From contig JAEUBA010000187.1 in assembly GCA_018257865.1 (NCBI GenBank), positions 1 through 29,440 on the forward strand: a stretch of DNA of 29,440 bases, written 5' to 3'. The translations under genes and the position numbers were made by a program. The notes beneath the pieces were generated by a model. That model was given only the letters and a program-made list of their open reading frames with translations, did not search any database and was not told where the DNA came from. This document shows, one piece after another, positions 11,032-20,740 of the stretch (the first letter of the stretch is position 1; the number at the start of each line of letters is the position of its first letter). Source of the stretch: Stereocaulon alpinum. Taxonomy: Eukaryota > Ascomycota > Lecanoromycetes > Lecanorales > Stereocaulaceae.

Positions 11032-11162
11032 TAAAGGACTTCTGTTAATATATAGTAGTATAGACTAATAATGTCTTCTAAGTGCCTAAAGGGCCTAACT
11101 ATGAAGTTCCGCTAAGGCGGTGCCTTAGCGTATGTACCGCCTTAGCCGTACCTAGCCGCAAG
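11032..11162 (-). repeat. RIP-escaped palindromic island, candidate 5' LTR edge of Gypsy A' or Helitron terminus
   Basis: About 130 bp rich in CA/TG, lying where the Helitron frame (right) stops and the leader of Gypsy A' (left) begins. It holds two competing hairpins: CGCTAAGGC/GCCTTAGCG at 11110-11130 (9-bp arms, 3-nt loop) and GCTAAGGCGGT/ACCGCCTTAGC at 11111-11146 (11-bp arms, 14-nt loop). As an LTR it would read TGCGGC... on the minus strand and end near TTTAACA at about 11035. Alternatively a hairpin close to a terminus is typical of Helitron 3' ends, but no clean CTRR end follows. Confidence 0.42.
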
Positions 11163-12676
11163 ACTATATTATCTCTTCGCGTAAGAGCTAATTAGGAATA
11201 TCGCTTATATTATTAAAGTTAATAGTAGGAATTAGTAGATTATATTAAGCTAGATCCTCCGTACGCTTTAGAGTAGAGATATATTCTAACTAACTATTAA
11301 TAAGGTAGAGTGTATACTACTTAGTATATATAGTCTCTTTACCAGCTAGTATCTAAAGCGTCTAAAATTCCTATTATAAGATATATATATAATTAGATAA
11401 TATATACTCTTTATATTTATCCTATAATACTAGAGCGTCTATTAGTTAGAGCTTAAGTAATACTATAATAAATAGGCTCTATAGTCTATAACCCCCCTAA
11501 AAGTCCTTACCCTTATCTAAGATCTTATTAGTATACTTATTATTTTTAGTTAACTTAAGCTCTATATAGGCTTCTTTCTATTCTATTATATAGTTATTAA
11601 TTATACGTAGGTTATTAAAAGACGTAGTACCCTTATAATAATATAGGAGTAGTTATAGATAATATAAATCCTTACTCTTAGGGCTAATAAAGTATATACG
11701 CCTAAGGGCTTCGCCTTTTTTATAAACCTTCTACCGCTTAGATTACTTAATCTAGGTAAAATACTTTAGAAAGTTAGTATATAGGTAATCTAGTAGGTTC
11801 TTTTTAACTATAAGCCGCCTACCGTTCTTCTTCTTAAAAGGTAGTAGCTAGCCTTAATTAAGGGTTTCCTTAATAATCTAATTTATCTTAAAGTACTTAG
11901 TTAAGGTAGTTCTATATAGCTTTTTATTATCTATAAGCTTCTACTTAGTAGTATTATTTATAGCCTTATCTTCGCTTAGATTAAATAGGATATATTATTA
12001 ATCTAGTAGATAAATCTATAAGCGCTCTATATAAGGCTTTATTATACCTATACTAAATAATAATAGCTTCTATACGGCCTCTATAGAGCTAATCTAGCGA
12101 GCTAAATAGTACTTAGTAATCTTATCTATCTCCTTACCTTATTACTTAGACTACCCTAAAGGAGTAGGGTTATTATTATAGTACTTATTATATTAAGTTA
12201 GGGTAATATTAGCCTAATCTAAGCCCTTATAAATATATTTATATAGATAGAAAACCGACTTAATAAAGCTATAGATCTTAATATTAATATAGCTACTATA
12301 TTTCTTTAATAAATAGAGATTATACGGAATAACCTATCTATTATTAATATTTATATTTTTAAGAGGCTCTATAAATAGACGTTTATACTAAGGGTAGCTC
12401 CTATTAGGGGCGAACTTAGTCTAGTTATAAAAATCCTTAGGGAAGCTCTTACTATAAGAATTCTTCTCTTTACTATAGTATATATTATTAGAGTTACTAG
12501 TATAGCGATTATAGACTATATATTATAGAACTAACTTATAGAGCTTCTTATTAGCTCTTTTATTAGGTATAAATACTTAGATAACGCTATTAATATCTTT
12601 AATAGTATAAATCTAATCCTCTTCCTATATAATTAATAAAATATAGGCGTATAGTAGTCCTTACTTTTAAAACTTA
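11163..12676 (-). pseudogene. Helitron Rep/helicase protein, Rep core and following region (C-terminal part of split gene)
   Basis: On the minus strand the frame reads in order: the HUH motif region KFQKQGLLYAYILL at 12675-12634 (the two histidines of the HUH, PHAH in the family, are now Tyr through CA to TA; codons at 12651-12643); NKKLYKLVLQY and SKSFPKDF; VIPYNLYLLKKYSSYIN; the Rep tyrosine motif FYLYKYIYKG (12226-12255); SSIEAVQKLL; and GTTSFNNLR, near the linker before the helicase. This order is that of rolling-circle Helitron transposases. The frame is lost at about 11163, before the PIF1-type helicase domain, which is not present in the window. The N-terminal part of the same gene lies at 18126-19102, beyond the LINE. 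Confidence 0.85.
12663..12676. repeat. Target-site duplication, left copy
   Basis: ACTTTTAAAACTTA, identical to 18126-18139. It lies in the Helitron Rep frame. LINE sequence begins right after it. Confidence 0.85.
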
Positions 12677-12716
12677 TAGACTGATAAAGTTTATATTAAG
12701 TATACTTCGCAAGGTC

Positions 12717-12801
12717 GTATCTAATAGCAACGATAACGAGCACGACGGGCGAGCAGGCCTACTAGGCCAGACGAGCGATCACACTAGGTTACGAACCTAG
12801 C
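12717..12801 (+). other. LINE 5'UTR segment that escaped RIP, with palindrome
   Basis: This segment is CG-rich and keeps many CA/TG (for example GAGCACGACGGGCGAGCAGG). It contains the inverted repeat CTAGGTT-ACG-AACCTAG at 12784-12800. The other LINE copy (about 1743-1830, inverted) keeps the same segment and differs by a few CA to TA and CG to CA changes. Such a segment at the extreme 5' end is where a LINE internal promoter would lie, but no promoter motif is named here. Confidence 0.6.
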
Positions 12802-12919
12802 AAAATAATATAAGATAGGGGGGGAGGAGAGAAGGGAGGTATTAGTAGTAAAGGTAGATAAGGAACGCGTCCTAATATAATAATAAGGCGATAGTAATAA
12901 TAGTAGAAACCTACTAAAG

Positions 12920-14340
12920 ATCTATAAGGCCCTTAAGGTAGGGAAAGAATTAAAGAAAGAATATGGTATATAAAGGCTATAGAATAGGCGCTACTAGAGT
13001 TTATAGAGAAGGTCTAAGGGATACTATAAGTAAATATAAATAAGACTATATAAGGCTTCTTCTAGAATATAGTAGAAAGGATTATAGAGTATATATAGGA
13101 GAATATCGCTAAAAGATATACTATAAAGGAGTACTATAGCTAACTAACGCGTAAAGACTACCTAACTAAAAGGGTAAATAATAGCTAGGCGGATATAGCT
13201 TATATAGCCTAAAGAGGCTAAAATATTATCTACCTAGCTATACTTAAGGCAGAAGATATTAAAAAAGCGAAGTAGGTAATAGTTAGAATTAATAATACTA
13301 GCGAAAAGATATAGATAGCTATAATAACTCTTCCTTAATTAGTATAAATATTTAGGGGAGTAGAGGGAGTAGCTAAGGAGATTATTATAGTAAGGAGGAT
13401 TATAAGGGGGGATATTATTCTCTAAATAGCCTTAGTAAAGGCTAGGGAGGAGTTAGAGAAGGATAATAAGTAGGTAAGGAGACTTTATAGGTTAGCGAAA
13501 GTCCTCTAGAAGATAGTAATAGTAGTAATCTATAGAGTAAAAAAGATAATAGATATAAAGGACTAATAGGGGATCTTTAAAATCCTAAAAAAAGATAATA
13601 GAAAGCTCTACTTAGAGTTAGAGATAATAAAGGCTAAATAGCCTATATTTATATTAAAGCTAGATATACTTAAGAGGGAGAAGAGATTCTCTATACTAAT
13701 AATTAAGGTCCTAAGCCTAAAGGCGGCGAACCAGCTTATTATAGAGGGGATAGTAGTAGAGAATAGCCTCCTCTTCTATAATTACTAAGAGAGAGAAGCT
13801 ACCCCTAAGTAGTACTTTAACTACTATAAGTATAAATATATTATTAAGGTATATAAATACCCTACCTGTTATAGGATATACGCCTAAAACTATATAACTA
13901 ATAATTATATAAAAAGAGCTAGTAGTAAGCCTAAGTATATAGTATATAAAGGGGAGTACTTAGTATAGAGTAAAACCTACTTAATCTAATAGAAGGAGAA
14001 TACTAAGGCTAAGTAGAAAATTAAGTATAAGCTGAAATACTTTAAAGAGATCTTAAAGTAATACTTAATAGGGCCTATGCTGGCGATACTAAAAAGGACT
14101 AGCTTAAAAGGGTAGTATAAAGTAATCTCTAAAGGGAAGAGGAAGGCCTTAAAGGATATAATAGATAAGCCCTAAAAAAGAACTAAGGAGGTAGTAAAGA
14201 GGGGATAACTAATAACCCTCTCTAAAGTAGAATAAGGGTAATAGCCTCTATCTATAGAAAGGATTAGTCTAATAAATACCCTTAAGTAGACTTTAGGAGT
14301 AGTAAAGACTACTAAGACTACCTAAATATAGGAGAATATC
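12920..14340 (+). pseudogene. LINE ORF1: Gag-like nucleic-acid-binding protein remnant
   Basis: The frame reads ALLEFIEKV and IVERIIEYI (helical N-terminal part), then a central RNA-binding-like region near 13660-13760 (FSILIIKVLSLKAANQLII) and a zinc-knuckle array near 13800-13985. The knuckle region reads YFNYYKYKYIIKVYKYPTC; most ligand Cys and His are now Tyr, as RIP predicts for TGC/TGT and CAC/CAT. SSKPKYIVYKGEYL continues the second knuckle. In Tad1-clade LINEs ORF1p coats the element RNA. Start and stop are approximate because RIP removed the ATG and added many stops. Confidence 0.72.
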
Positions 14341-14369
14341 TAAGCGGCCCTTACCTAATAAGGAATATA

Positions 14370-17300
14370 CCCTACCTAAAAATACTATAGTATAATATAT
14401 AGAGGAAGAAGGATATAGTAATAGCACTACTTCTTAAAAACGAAGATATAAAAGATATAGACGTATTAGCAATTTAAGAGCTAGTATATAACCTAATAAA
14501 TAGAACCTTATATAATATAAGTATAAGTAGGTTCTACCTAGCCTATAGGGGAGACCTAGAGGCTAGAATATACTTCTATATAAATAAAAGGATAGATCCT
14601 AACGACTGGGGGGTAGAGTACTAGGAGGGCGACTTATACTTATTATAGATTTAGACTAAGAGAACCTAAAATAATACTAATACTAAGGACGAAAATACTA
14701 AGAAGCTAATAGTAGAGAGGGTATAGGTATATAATATCTATAACCCTTCGCTAGTAAGCTATATATTAGTAGATAGCCCTATAACTATCCTAAGGCTAAA
14801 GGAGGCCTTAGAAAGCGAAGGCGAATATATTATAGTAGGGGATTTTAACCTATACTACCCCTAATAGAATAACTTAGGATGAGCTATATACTATATAATA
14901 GTAGATAGGCTACTAGAAGTAGTAGGAGAGAAGGGGATAGTCCTTAGACTACCGGAGAAGTTAGTTATATAGTAAAGTAGGGGCTTAAAGAGCGCTATTA
15001 ACCTTATATTCCTAACCGAAGGCGCGTATAATACGATAGCGAAGTACGGAGTAAGAGAAGACCTTAATATAGGGTTAGATTATATACTAATTATAATAGA
15101 GCTAGAATAGACCTAGAGTAAGCGCTAGGTATACTAGAAGAGAGCTTAGAAAAGGATAGAGATAGAGGCGACTAGCGAGGAGATCCGGAAATATATAAGG
15201 ATCCTAAATAGGGTTATAGGTAGATATTTATTAGACTTAGAGGAAGTAATTAACCTATATATTAATAAGCTTATAGCTGCGCTATAGGAGGTAGTAGAGA
15301 ATACTATCCTATTTAAGGAACCCTACGCCGGAGCTAAACTATACTAAAACGGGGTATATATAAGAGTTACTAAGGTATTACGGGTAGCGCTTAAGGCCTA
15401 CTGTTATAGTAGAAATATATAGACTAAGGAGGCTCTCCGCTAGACTAAAAGGAAAAAGGTTACTATCCTATAAAAGACTAGGATAATAGCTTTTTAAGAG
15501 GGGGTCTATAGAGTATTGCTAAGGCTAGGAGGAGTATAGTAACTTATTAAGTAGGGAAGGGAGAGGAGTATACGCCCTAAAGAGCTACTATAATTCCCAG
15601 CTATTAAAGACGGGAACGGGAATAAAGCGATAGACTTTAAAGGGAAGGTAGAGGCCTTAAGGAGGGTCCTCTTCCCGCTCTTACCCTTAGTAGACCTAAT
15701 AGATATTAAGGGGGCTAATTACCTAAAGCCTATTATAATAGATAGTAAGATTACTATAAAGGAGGTAAGGGACGCGATTTAGCACCTAGCAGCAGATAAG
15801 GCCCTAAGGATTTTAAGAATCCTGAATAGGTTCCTAAGAGTAGTATATACGGAAATAGGGGAGACCTTTTAAAGAGTATTTTAAGCGTACTTAGATTATA
15901 GATACTACCTAAAGAAGTTCTACGAAGCGAATATAGTAATACTAAAGAAGTTGAAGAAGACTAATTACTCTAAGCCTAAGGCCTATCGACCTATTATACT
16001 ACTAAATATACTTAGGAAAGTATTAGAGATAGTAATAGTAAAATAACTTAATAGAATAGCTAAAGTAAATTACCTACTCCTAAAATACTAAATAGGAGGT
16101 AGGAAGAGATATTTAGTAGAAATAGCCTTAAAGACTATTATAGACTTAATCTATATAATATAGAACTAAGGTAAGAATAACGTAGCGAGTTTACTATTAC
16201 TAGATATAGTAGGAGTATTTAATAATATATCCTATAAAAGGCTACTTTATAACTTAAGGATAAAAGGAATCCCTAAGGGGATTATCTAGTAGACTATAAG
16301 CTTCCTTAAGGATAGAGCGATATTAATAACCTTAGGGGATAGGACTAGTCTAGTTAAGGCGGTAGAAATAGGGATCCTATAAGGATTACTAATATTATTA
16401 ATCCTATTCCTCTTCTTTAATACGCTACTAATTAAAGTATACTTAAAGGTAAAGATCCTAGTATAGGTAGGAGGATTCGTAGATAATATATACCTACTAG
16501 TATATAGTAAGATAACGGAAATAAACTATAGGTAGCTAAAATAGGCCTATAAGCTCTGCTAAACATAGGCGAAAATATATAGGGCGACGTTTACGCCTTA
16601 GAAGTATAAACTAGTATATCTATTATACGCCCCTAAAAGGTTTAATATAAAGGAGACGGTATAATTTAGTAATATAGAGGTTAAGCTAAAAGCGAGTATT
16701 AGGGTCTTAGGGTTATATATTAATACTAAACTCCGCTAGGGCTTATATATAGCGTAGGTAAAGATAAAGGCCGCTACTTAAGCCTAGGCGATTAAGTACC
16801 TAGCAGGATTAACTTAGGGAGCTATATTTAAGAAGTATAGGAAGGTATATAGTATAGCGGTAAGGCCTATACTTATATTCGCTACTCTAATATAGTATAC
16901 CCCTACTGGGGGGTAGGGAGCTATAGAAAAGTATATTAAGACGCTCGCGATAATATAGAACGACTACCTATAGATAGTACTTAAAGTATATAAGGTAATA
17001 CTAATTTAGGTCTTAGAAGTAGAAGTAGTTATTATACCTATCTAAACCTATCTAAACGCCCTAGTTATAAGATACTAGGTACTAAGGGGAGTATACCCCT
17101 TAATAATTAAAGGTAACCGCTTAATCCGTAGGAGACTGCGGGGAAGGAGAGGAAGGGCGCGCCTAATATACCTAACCCTATTACTAGAAAAGGAAGAATA
17201 GGCCCTATAGGAGCTTAAGGTAAAGGATTAGGATTAAGCGGTAACAGTAATAAGGAGGAAGGTATATTAATATAACCTAAAAATAGATATTAAGGAGTAT

Positions 17301-17990
17301 TAAGACGTAGGTATCCTAGCTAAGAAGATATAAGGCTAGGTAATAGCGAAGTAGATTAAGCGGTAGGAGGTATATAAGGATACTATCCCTAAGCACTCTT
17401 ATATACCTATATAGAATAAACTATTATTTAGAGAAAGGTATAACTACTACCTAAAGCTTAGGAAGGTAGAAAGCTTGATAGCAGTCTAATTCTAAAGTAG
17501 GAAGAATAGGTTTAACTACTTCCTTTATAAGGCGAGGGTACTAGGGGTCCGTAGTACCTACTATAGTTATAGATAGAGGAATTAGGATATAAAGTATATT
17601 CTCCTATACTACTTAGAGCTTAGCGATACTTAAAGGGAGCTTATTAAAGAGGTAGAGACTTATAATATTAGGATTATATTAGCTAAGGTTATTAGTATAA
17701 GAGTAGCTATAAGATAGCTGGTTAGGTTAGGATTCCTAATATAGTATTAACTTACTAGGGAATAGCTCTCCTAGTCTAAACTCCCTATTAGAGTAGAACC
17801 AGTAATAAAAACCCTAAAGATAAAGAAGCCTAAGCGTAAGTAGAAGCTAAAGGCGGCGGAGCTACTAGAGTATTATAGGGCTTATTAGGGTAATAGAGAT
17901 TATTATTACTAATATTATAGAGCCTAGCGGTAAGGTTAGATAGGTAGAGTAGAATAATAAGTAAGCTAATAAGCGAAAGTTTTTAGCTAG
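14370..17990 (+). pseudogene. LINE ORF2: endonuclease, reverse transcriptase, C-terminal finger (remnant)
   Basis: The APE-type endonuclease starts at about 14373 (LKILQYNIQ, VLAIQE, then VGDFNLYYP near 14837). RT follows: SKPKAYRPIILLNILRKVLE (near 15970), then the LLLLDIVGVFNNIS block (16200) and GGFVDNIYLL, where the catalytic FVDD is now FVDN (16476-16487). The C-terminal part has TYYSYRQRNQDIKYILLYY (near 17555-17620), the remains of the CxCxnHxxxHC finger found at the end of Tad1 ORF2. The enzyme would nick target DNA and prime reverse transcription on it. Many TAG/TAA codons make it dead. Confidence 0.82.
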
Positions 17991-18052
17991 AAGGGGCGAC
18001 TCTAAAAAGGTTTCTTTCGCGTCTAGAGGGCCTTTAACCCCCCTAGATTTCC

Positions 18053-18125
18053 TAATAATATAAGAGAACACCCTTATTAGTATATATAGATACTAGAATA
18101 GGCGTATAAATCAATCAATCAATTA
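18053..18125 (+). repeat. LINE 3' terminus with TCAA-repeat tail
   Basis: The terminal 70 bases, ending TAAATCAATCAATCAATTAA, recur on the minus strand at 25284-25371, where the tail reads ACCAATCAATCAATCAATCAA. The shared short-unit tail instead of poly(A) marks the 3' end of this LINE family. CA dinucleotides survive in the tail. Confidence 0.85.
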
Positions 18126-18139
18126 ACTTTTAAAACTTA
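18126..18139. repeat. Target-site duplication, right copy
   Basis: ACTTTTAAAACTTA, identical to 12663-12676. On the minus strand both copies encode the same IKFQK stretch of the Helitron, so removing one copy and the LINE restores the frame. Confidence 0.85.
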
Positions 18140-19102
18140 ATTATAAAGTAATAAGTAATATTAATATTAAGTATATAAAGCTTAAGGAGGTTATATATAA
18201 GTTTATTAAGCTTCTACTTAAATATATAAGCTATTAGATTATAATAATACTCTTATATCTAGCTAAGCTTTAGTAGATTTTAAATATTAGGCTACTTAAG
18301 ATTATATATAAAGGTAATAAAGTACTTAGGTTTACCCCTTTTCCAAATAATTATTATTATATCTTATATCTTCGCCTTTATATATTATAGGCTTCCTAGT
18401 ATTATAGCTAGTAGTATAGTTACTTTAGACCTAAAATTCTTAAGAGAGATACTAAGGTTAGTACTAAGCCTATCTATAAGCCCTAAGTAGTAGTTAGCTT
18501 AGATAATTTACTAATTTCGCCTATACTAATTTAGATTATTTATCTTAATTAAAGCTTAGATATTAGTAACCTAGTAACTAAAAAGACGCCCCCTATCTAG
18601 TATATAACTAAAGTAAGGTAAACGGATCTATAGTATAGTTAGATTTAGAAGGAAGATATTCTAACCTAAAAATATTATAATCTAACTTAGGGTAATAAAA
18701 GATACTTACCTATATCTACTTTATATAAAACTAATATCTTATTAATTATATAGATCCTCTATACCCCTAAGGTATATTATCGCTATTAGTATTAAGGTTA
18801 TTTTCTTACTCTAAGTTATTACTACTATCTTCTTACTCTAGATCCTCCGAAAACTAGAAGTTATAGCGAGATAGTATACTAGCGGTATAATTACGCTACG
18901 ATATATATAGTAGATAATCGCTAGGAAGCTATCAACCGGCTAATAGGATATAATTATACTATAACTACTCGCTAAATAGGAATAGTAAGATATACTATAA
19001 AGCTATATAAGAAGGATATTACTTTAGGATTATTATAAGACCCCCCTCTTTAGTTTCTATACGGATATTACGTTTAATACGACCCTTTTTCCTATTAGTA
19101 GG
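18126..19102 (-). pseudogene. Helitron Rep protein, N-terminal part of the split gene
   Basis: Minus-strand reading from 19100 downward gives KEGGLIIILKQYPSYIALQY (just before the hydrophobic ILLFLF), the conserved block before Rep in fungal Helitrons; then SYILDRGRLFSYQVTN, NNLNWYRRN, LLAIILGSLQYIKAKIQD, WKRGKPKYFITFIYNLKQP and FKQKLNKLIYNLLK, all typical of the Helitron-like N domain. It ends in FIIKF at the LINE junction and continues at 12675 as KFQKQGLLYAY. A one-base phase change between about 18640 and 18660 suggests an indel or an intron. The protein's own start is not seen, since Gypsy B begins at 19103. The plus strand of this stretch also looks open when RIP stops are ignored, which I treat as a shadow. 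Confidence 0.8.
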
Positions 19103-19428
19103 TGTTAACCCTTAAGCGTGTGCGCGTTATAGCTACGCTAGCGTAATAATATTAATTAGGGTTTAGGGGCTTAGTAATAGTATTACTACTTAGGACTCCC
19201 CCGTATTTTAGGGATCTTAAGAAATTAGTTCTACTACTACTCTACTACTAAGTAATATAATTATATCTATTACTTAATACCTAAATCTAGTAACTTTATA
19301 TCTCTTATACCTTAGTACGCTAGCTTAGAGCCGGCGTCGCTAGCTTTTATAGTTCTAATTTCTTTACCTTTTTAAGGGAGAGGCCTAGAGTTACTATAAT
19401 ATTAGGTTAGATACGCAGTTATACTGCT
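19103..19428 (+). other. Putative 5' LTR/leader of Gypsy B
   Basis: It starts TGTTAACCCTTAAGCGTGTG, a TG-type LTR edge, exactly where the Helitron frame ends, and leads into the Gag start at 19429. The first 30 bases escaped RIP. No second copy was found downstream of the B pol, so the LTR call rests on position and the TG start only, and the LTR end is not fixed. Confidence 0.45.
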
Positions 19429-20740
19429 ATAACCGTTACTAACGCCGAAGAACCTAATAATATTAATAATAATAACGATCCTATAGAGAGCTATAGGACC
19501 GATAGAGAGTCTCAGCTAAATACCTCTAATTTAGATAACGCTAATCTTAAGTAACGCTTATAAGAAGCCTAAGCGATAAATCGCCGCCTAAAGTAACTAC
19601 GCGAATTATTAGTATTAGAAGCTAAAAACGATATAATTTAATACCCTAAGTTATAGAGTACTATTAGAATACCTATAGGGATAGTTTAAGAGGAGGAATA
19701 ATATCCTACTACTATTATATTAGTATAATTAGTTAATATTACTAGCTAAAGGATTCCTTTACGTCTTATAATACCCGCCTTTAGCGCGCCTACGAACCTA
19801 CTTATTAGACTCTAAAGACCCCTAGTACCGAAAAGCTTTCGGCCTAAGAATATATAACCTTATAAGGGAATTAGCGAGGGTAAATACCTACGCTAGTTCG
19901 CTAACTTAGAAAAGAAGTTTCTTAAGAGTCTAGAGTACTTTACTACCGAACTATCTAAGATAGTCTACTATATAGACGCCCTAAAAGATAACCTAAATTC
20001 CTAGTAGAATACCTACCTAAAGGATTATAGATAGGATAATATAATATTCGAATTCTTTAAGTAATTCTTATATAATTTAGTTATAGATCCTATTAACCGC
20101 CGTCTCTTCGCCTATAAAAGGTTTAAGGAGGTAAAGTAACGTTCTAATTAGAAAGTTACTATATTTAAGGCCTACTTAGAGGAGTTAGAAGCTAACCTAC
20201 CGCCTATAGCCCTAAAGTTTAAAGCTAACCTCTTCCTAGCTAAGCTAAGACCGGAGCTGAAGAATAAAATCTTAAGTATAGGTAAGGTATTTAATAATAG
20301 GGATAATATTATTACCTAAGCTATTATATAAGAGAATACTATAAGGCGTAAGTATTATAGAGGCGGCGGCTTAAGTACTTATAGAAAATTATCTAACTAT
20401 AGGGCCTCTAAGTTATAAGGGAGCCGCCTATTAGAATAATAGATCTCTAAGCCTAATAGGCTAGGCCTAAGGGTTAATAGCTTATAGTTAGCGCGAAATA
20501 AATCTTATTTAAGGAGTCTAAAGTAGAAGACTAATTTAGATTTAGTAACTAAGCTTATCTACTATTATTATAGAGAGTTAGGCTATATAAGCCTAAATTA
20601 TCCTAATCGCGATAAGCCTACTACTTATACTAGTGTTAATATAGTATTAGTAAAAAATAATTAGCCCCTATAACCGCCTTAAAAGCGGGGGAAGAAACTT
20701 AAAAAGTAGAGGCTAGTCCTTCTATCCTAACTAAGGGTTA
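19429..20740 (+). pseudogene. Gypsy B Gag (capsid and zinc knuckle) remnant
   Basis: The start is ATA 19429-19431 (from ATG; then TVTNAEEPNNINNNN), chosen because it is in frame with everything after it and opens an acidic Asn-rich leader common in fungal Gypsy Gags. The capsid region reads FLKSLEYFTTELSKIVYYIDAL and FKAYLEELEANLPPIA, then FLAKLRPELKNKILS near 20230-20280. The CCHC zinc knuckle at codon 378 (20560-20601) is now YYYYRELGYISLNY, with all three Cys and the His turned to Tyr. The knuckle would package element RNA. It is followed by pol in another frame. Confidence 0.78.

Larger units (their letters stand above)
12677..18125 (+). mobile_element. Full-length Tad1-like LINE inserted in the Helitron
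   Basis: This is a non-LTR retrotransposon of about 5.45 kb bounded by 14-bp target duplications. Order: 5' UTR (12677-12920) with a RIP-escaped CG-rich segment and purine tract, ORF1 with zinc knuckles, ORF2 with endonuclease, RT and a C-terminal Cys/His finger, then a 3' end closing in a TCAA repeat tail (about 18105-18124). No LTRs are present. ORF order and motif content match fungal Tad1-clade LINEs. It is fully RIP-degraded. Confidence 0.9.

Noticed and set aside
17865..18071. 68-codon uninterrupted minus-strand ORF starting with ATG
   Set aside because: It is antisense to the LINE ORF2 end and 3' UTR, has no recognised motif and is hydrophobic low-complexity; a chance opening in stop-poor strand context.
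18137..19100. Plus-strand frame free of TGA over about 960 bp that looked like a basic protein
   Set aside because: The minus strand carries several Helitron motifs in order; RIP DNA lacks TGA in all frames, so the plus frame is a shadow.
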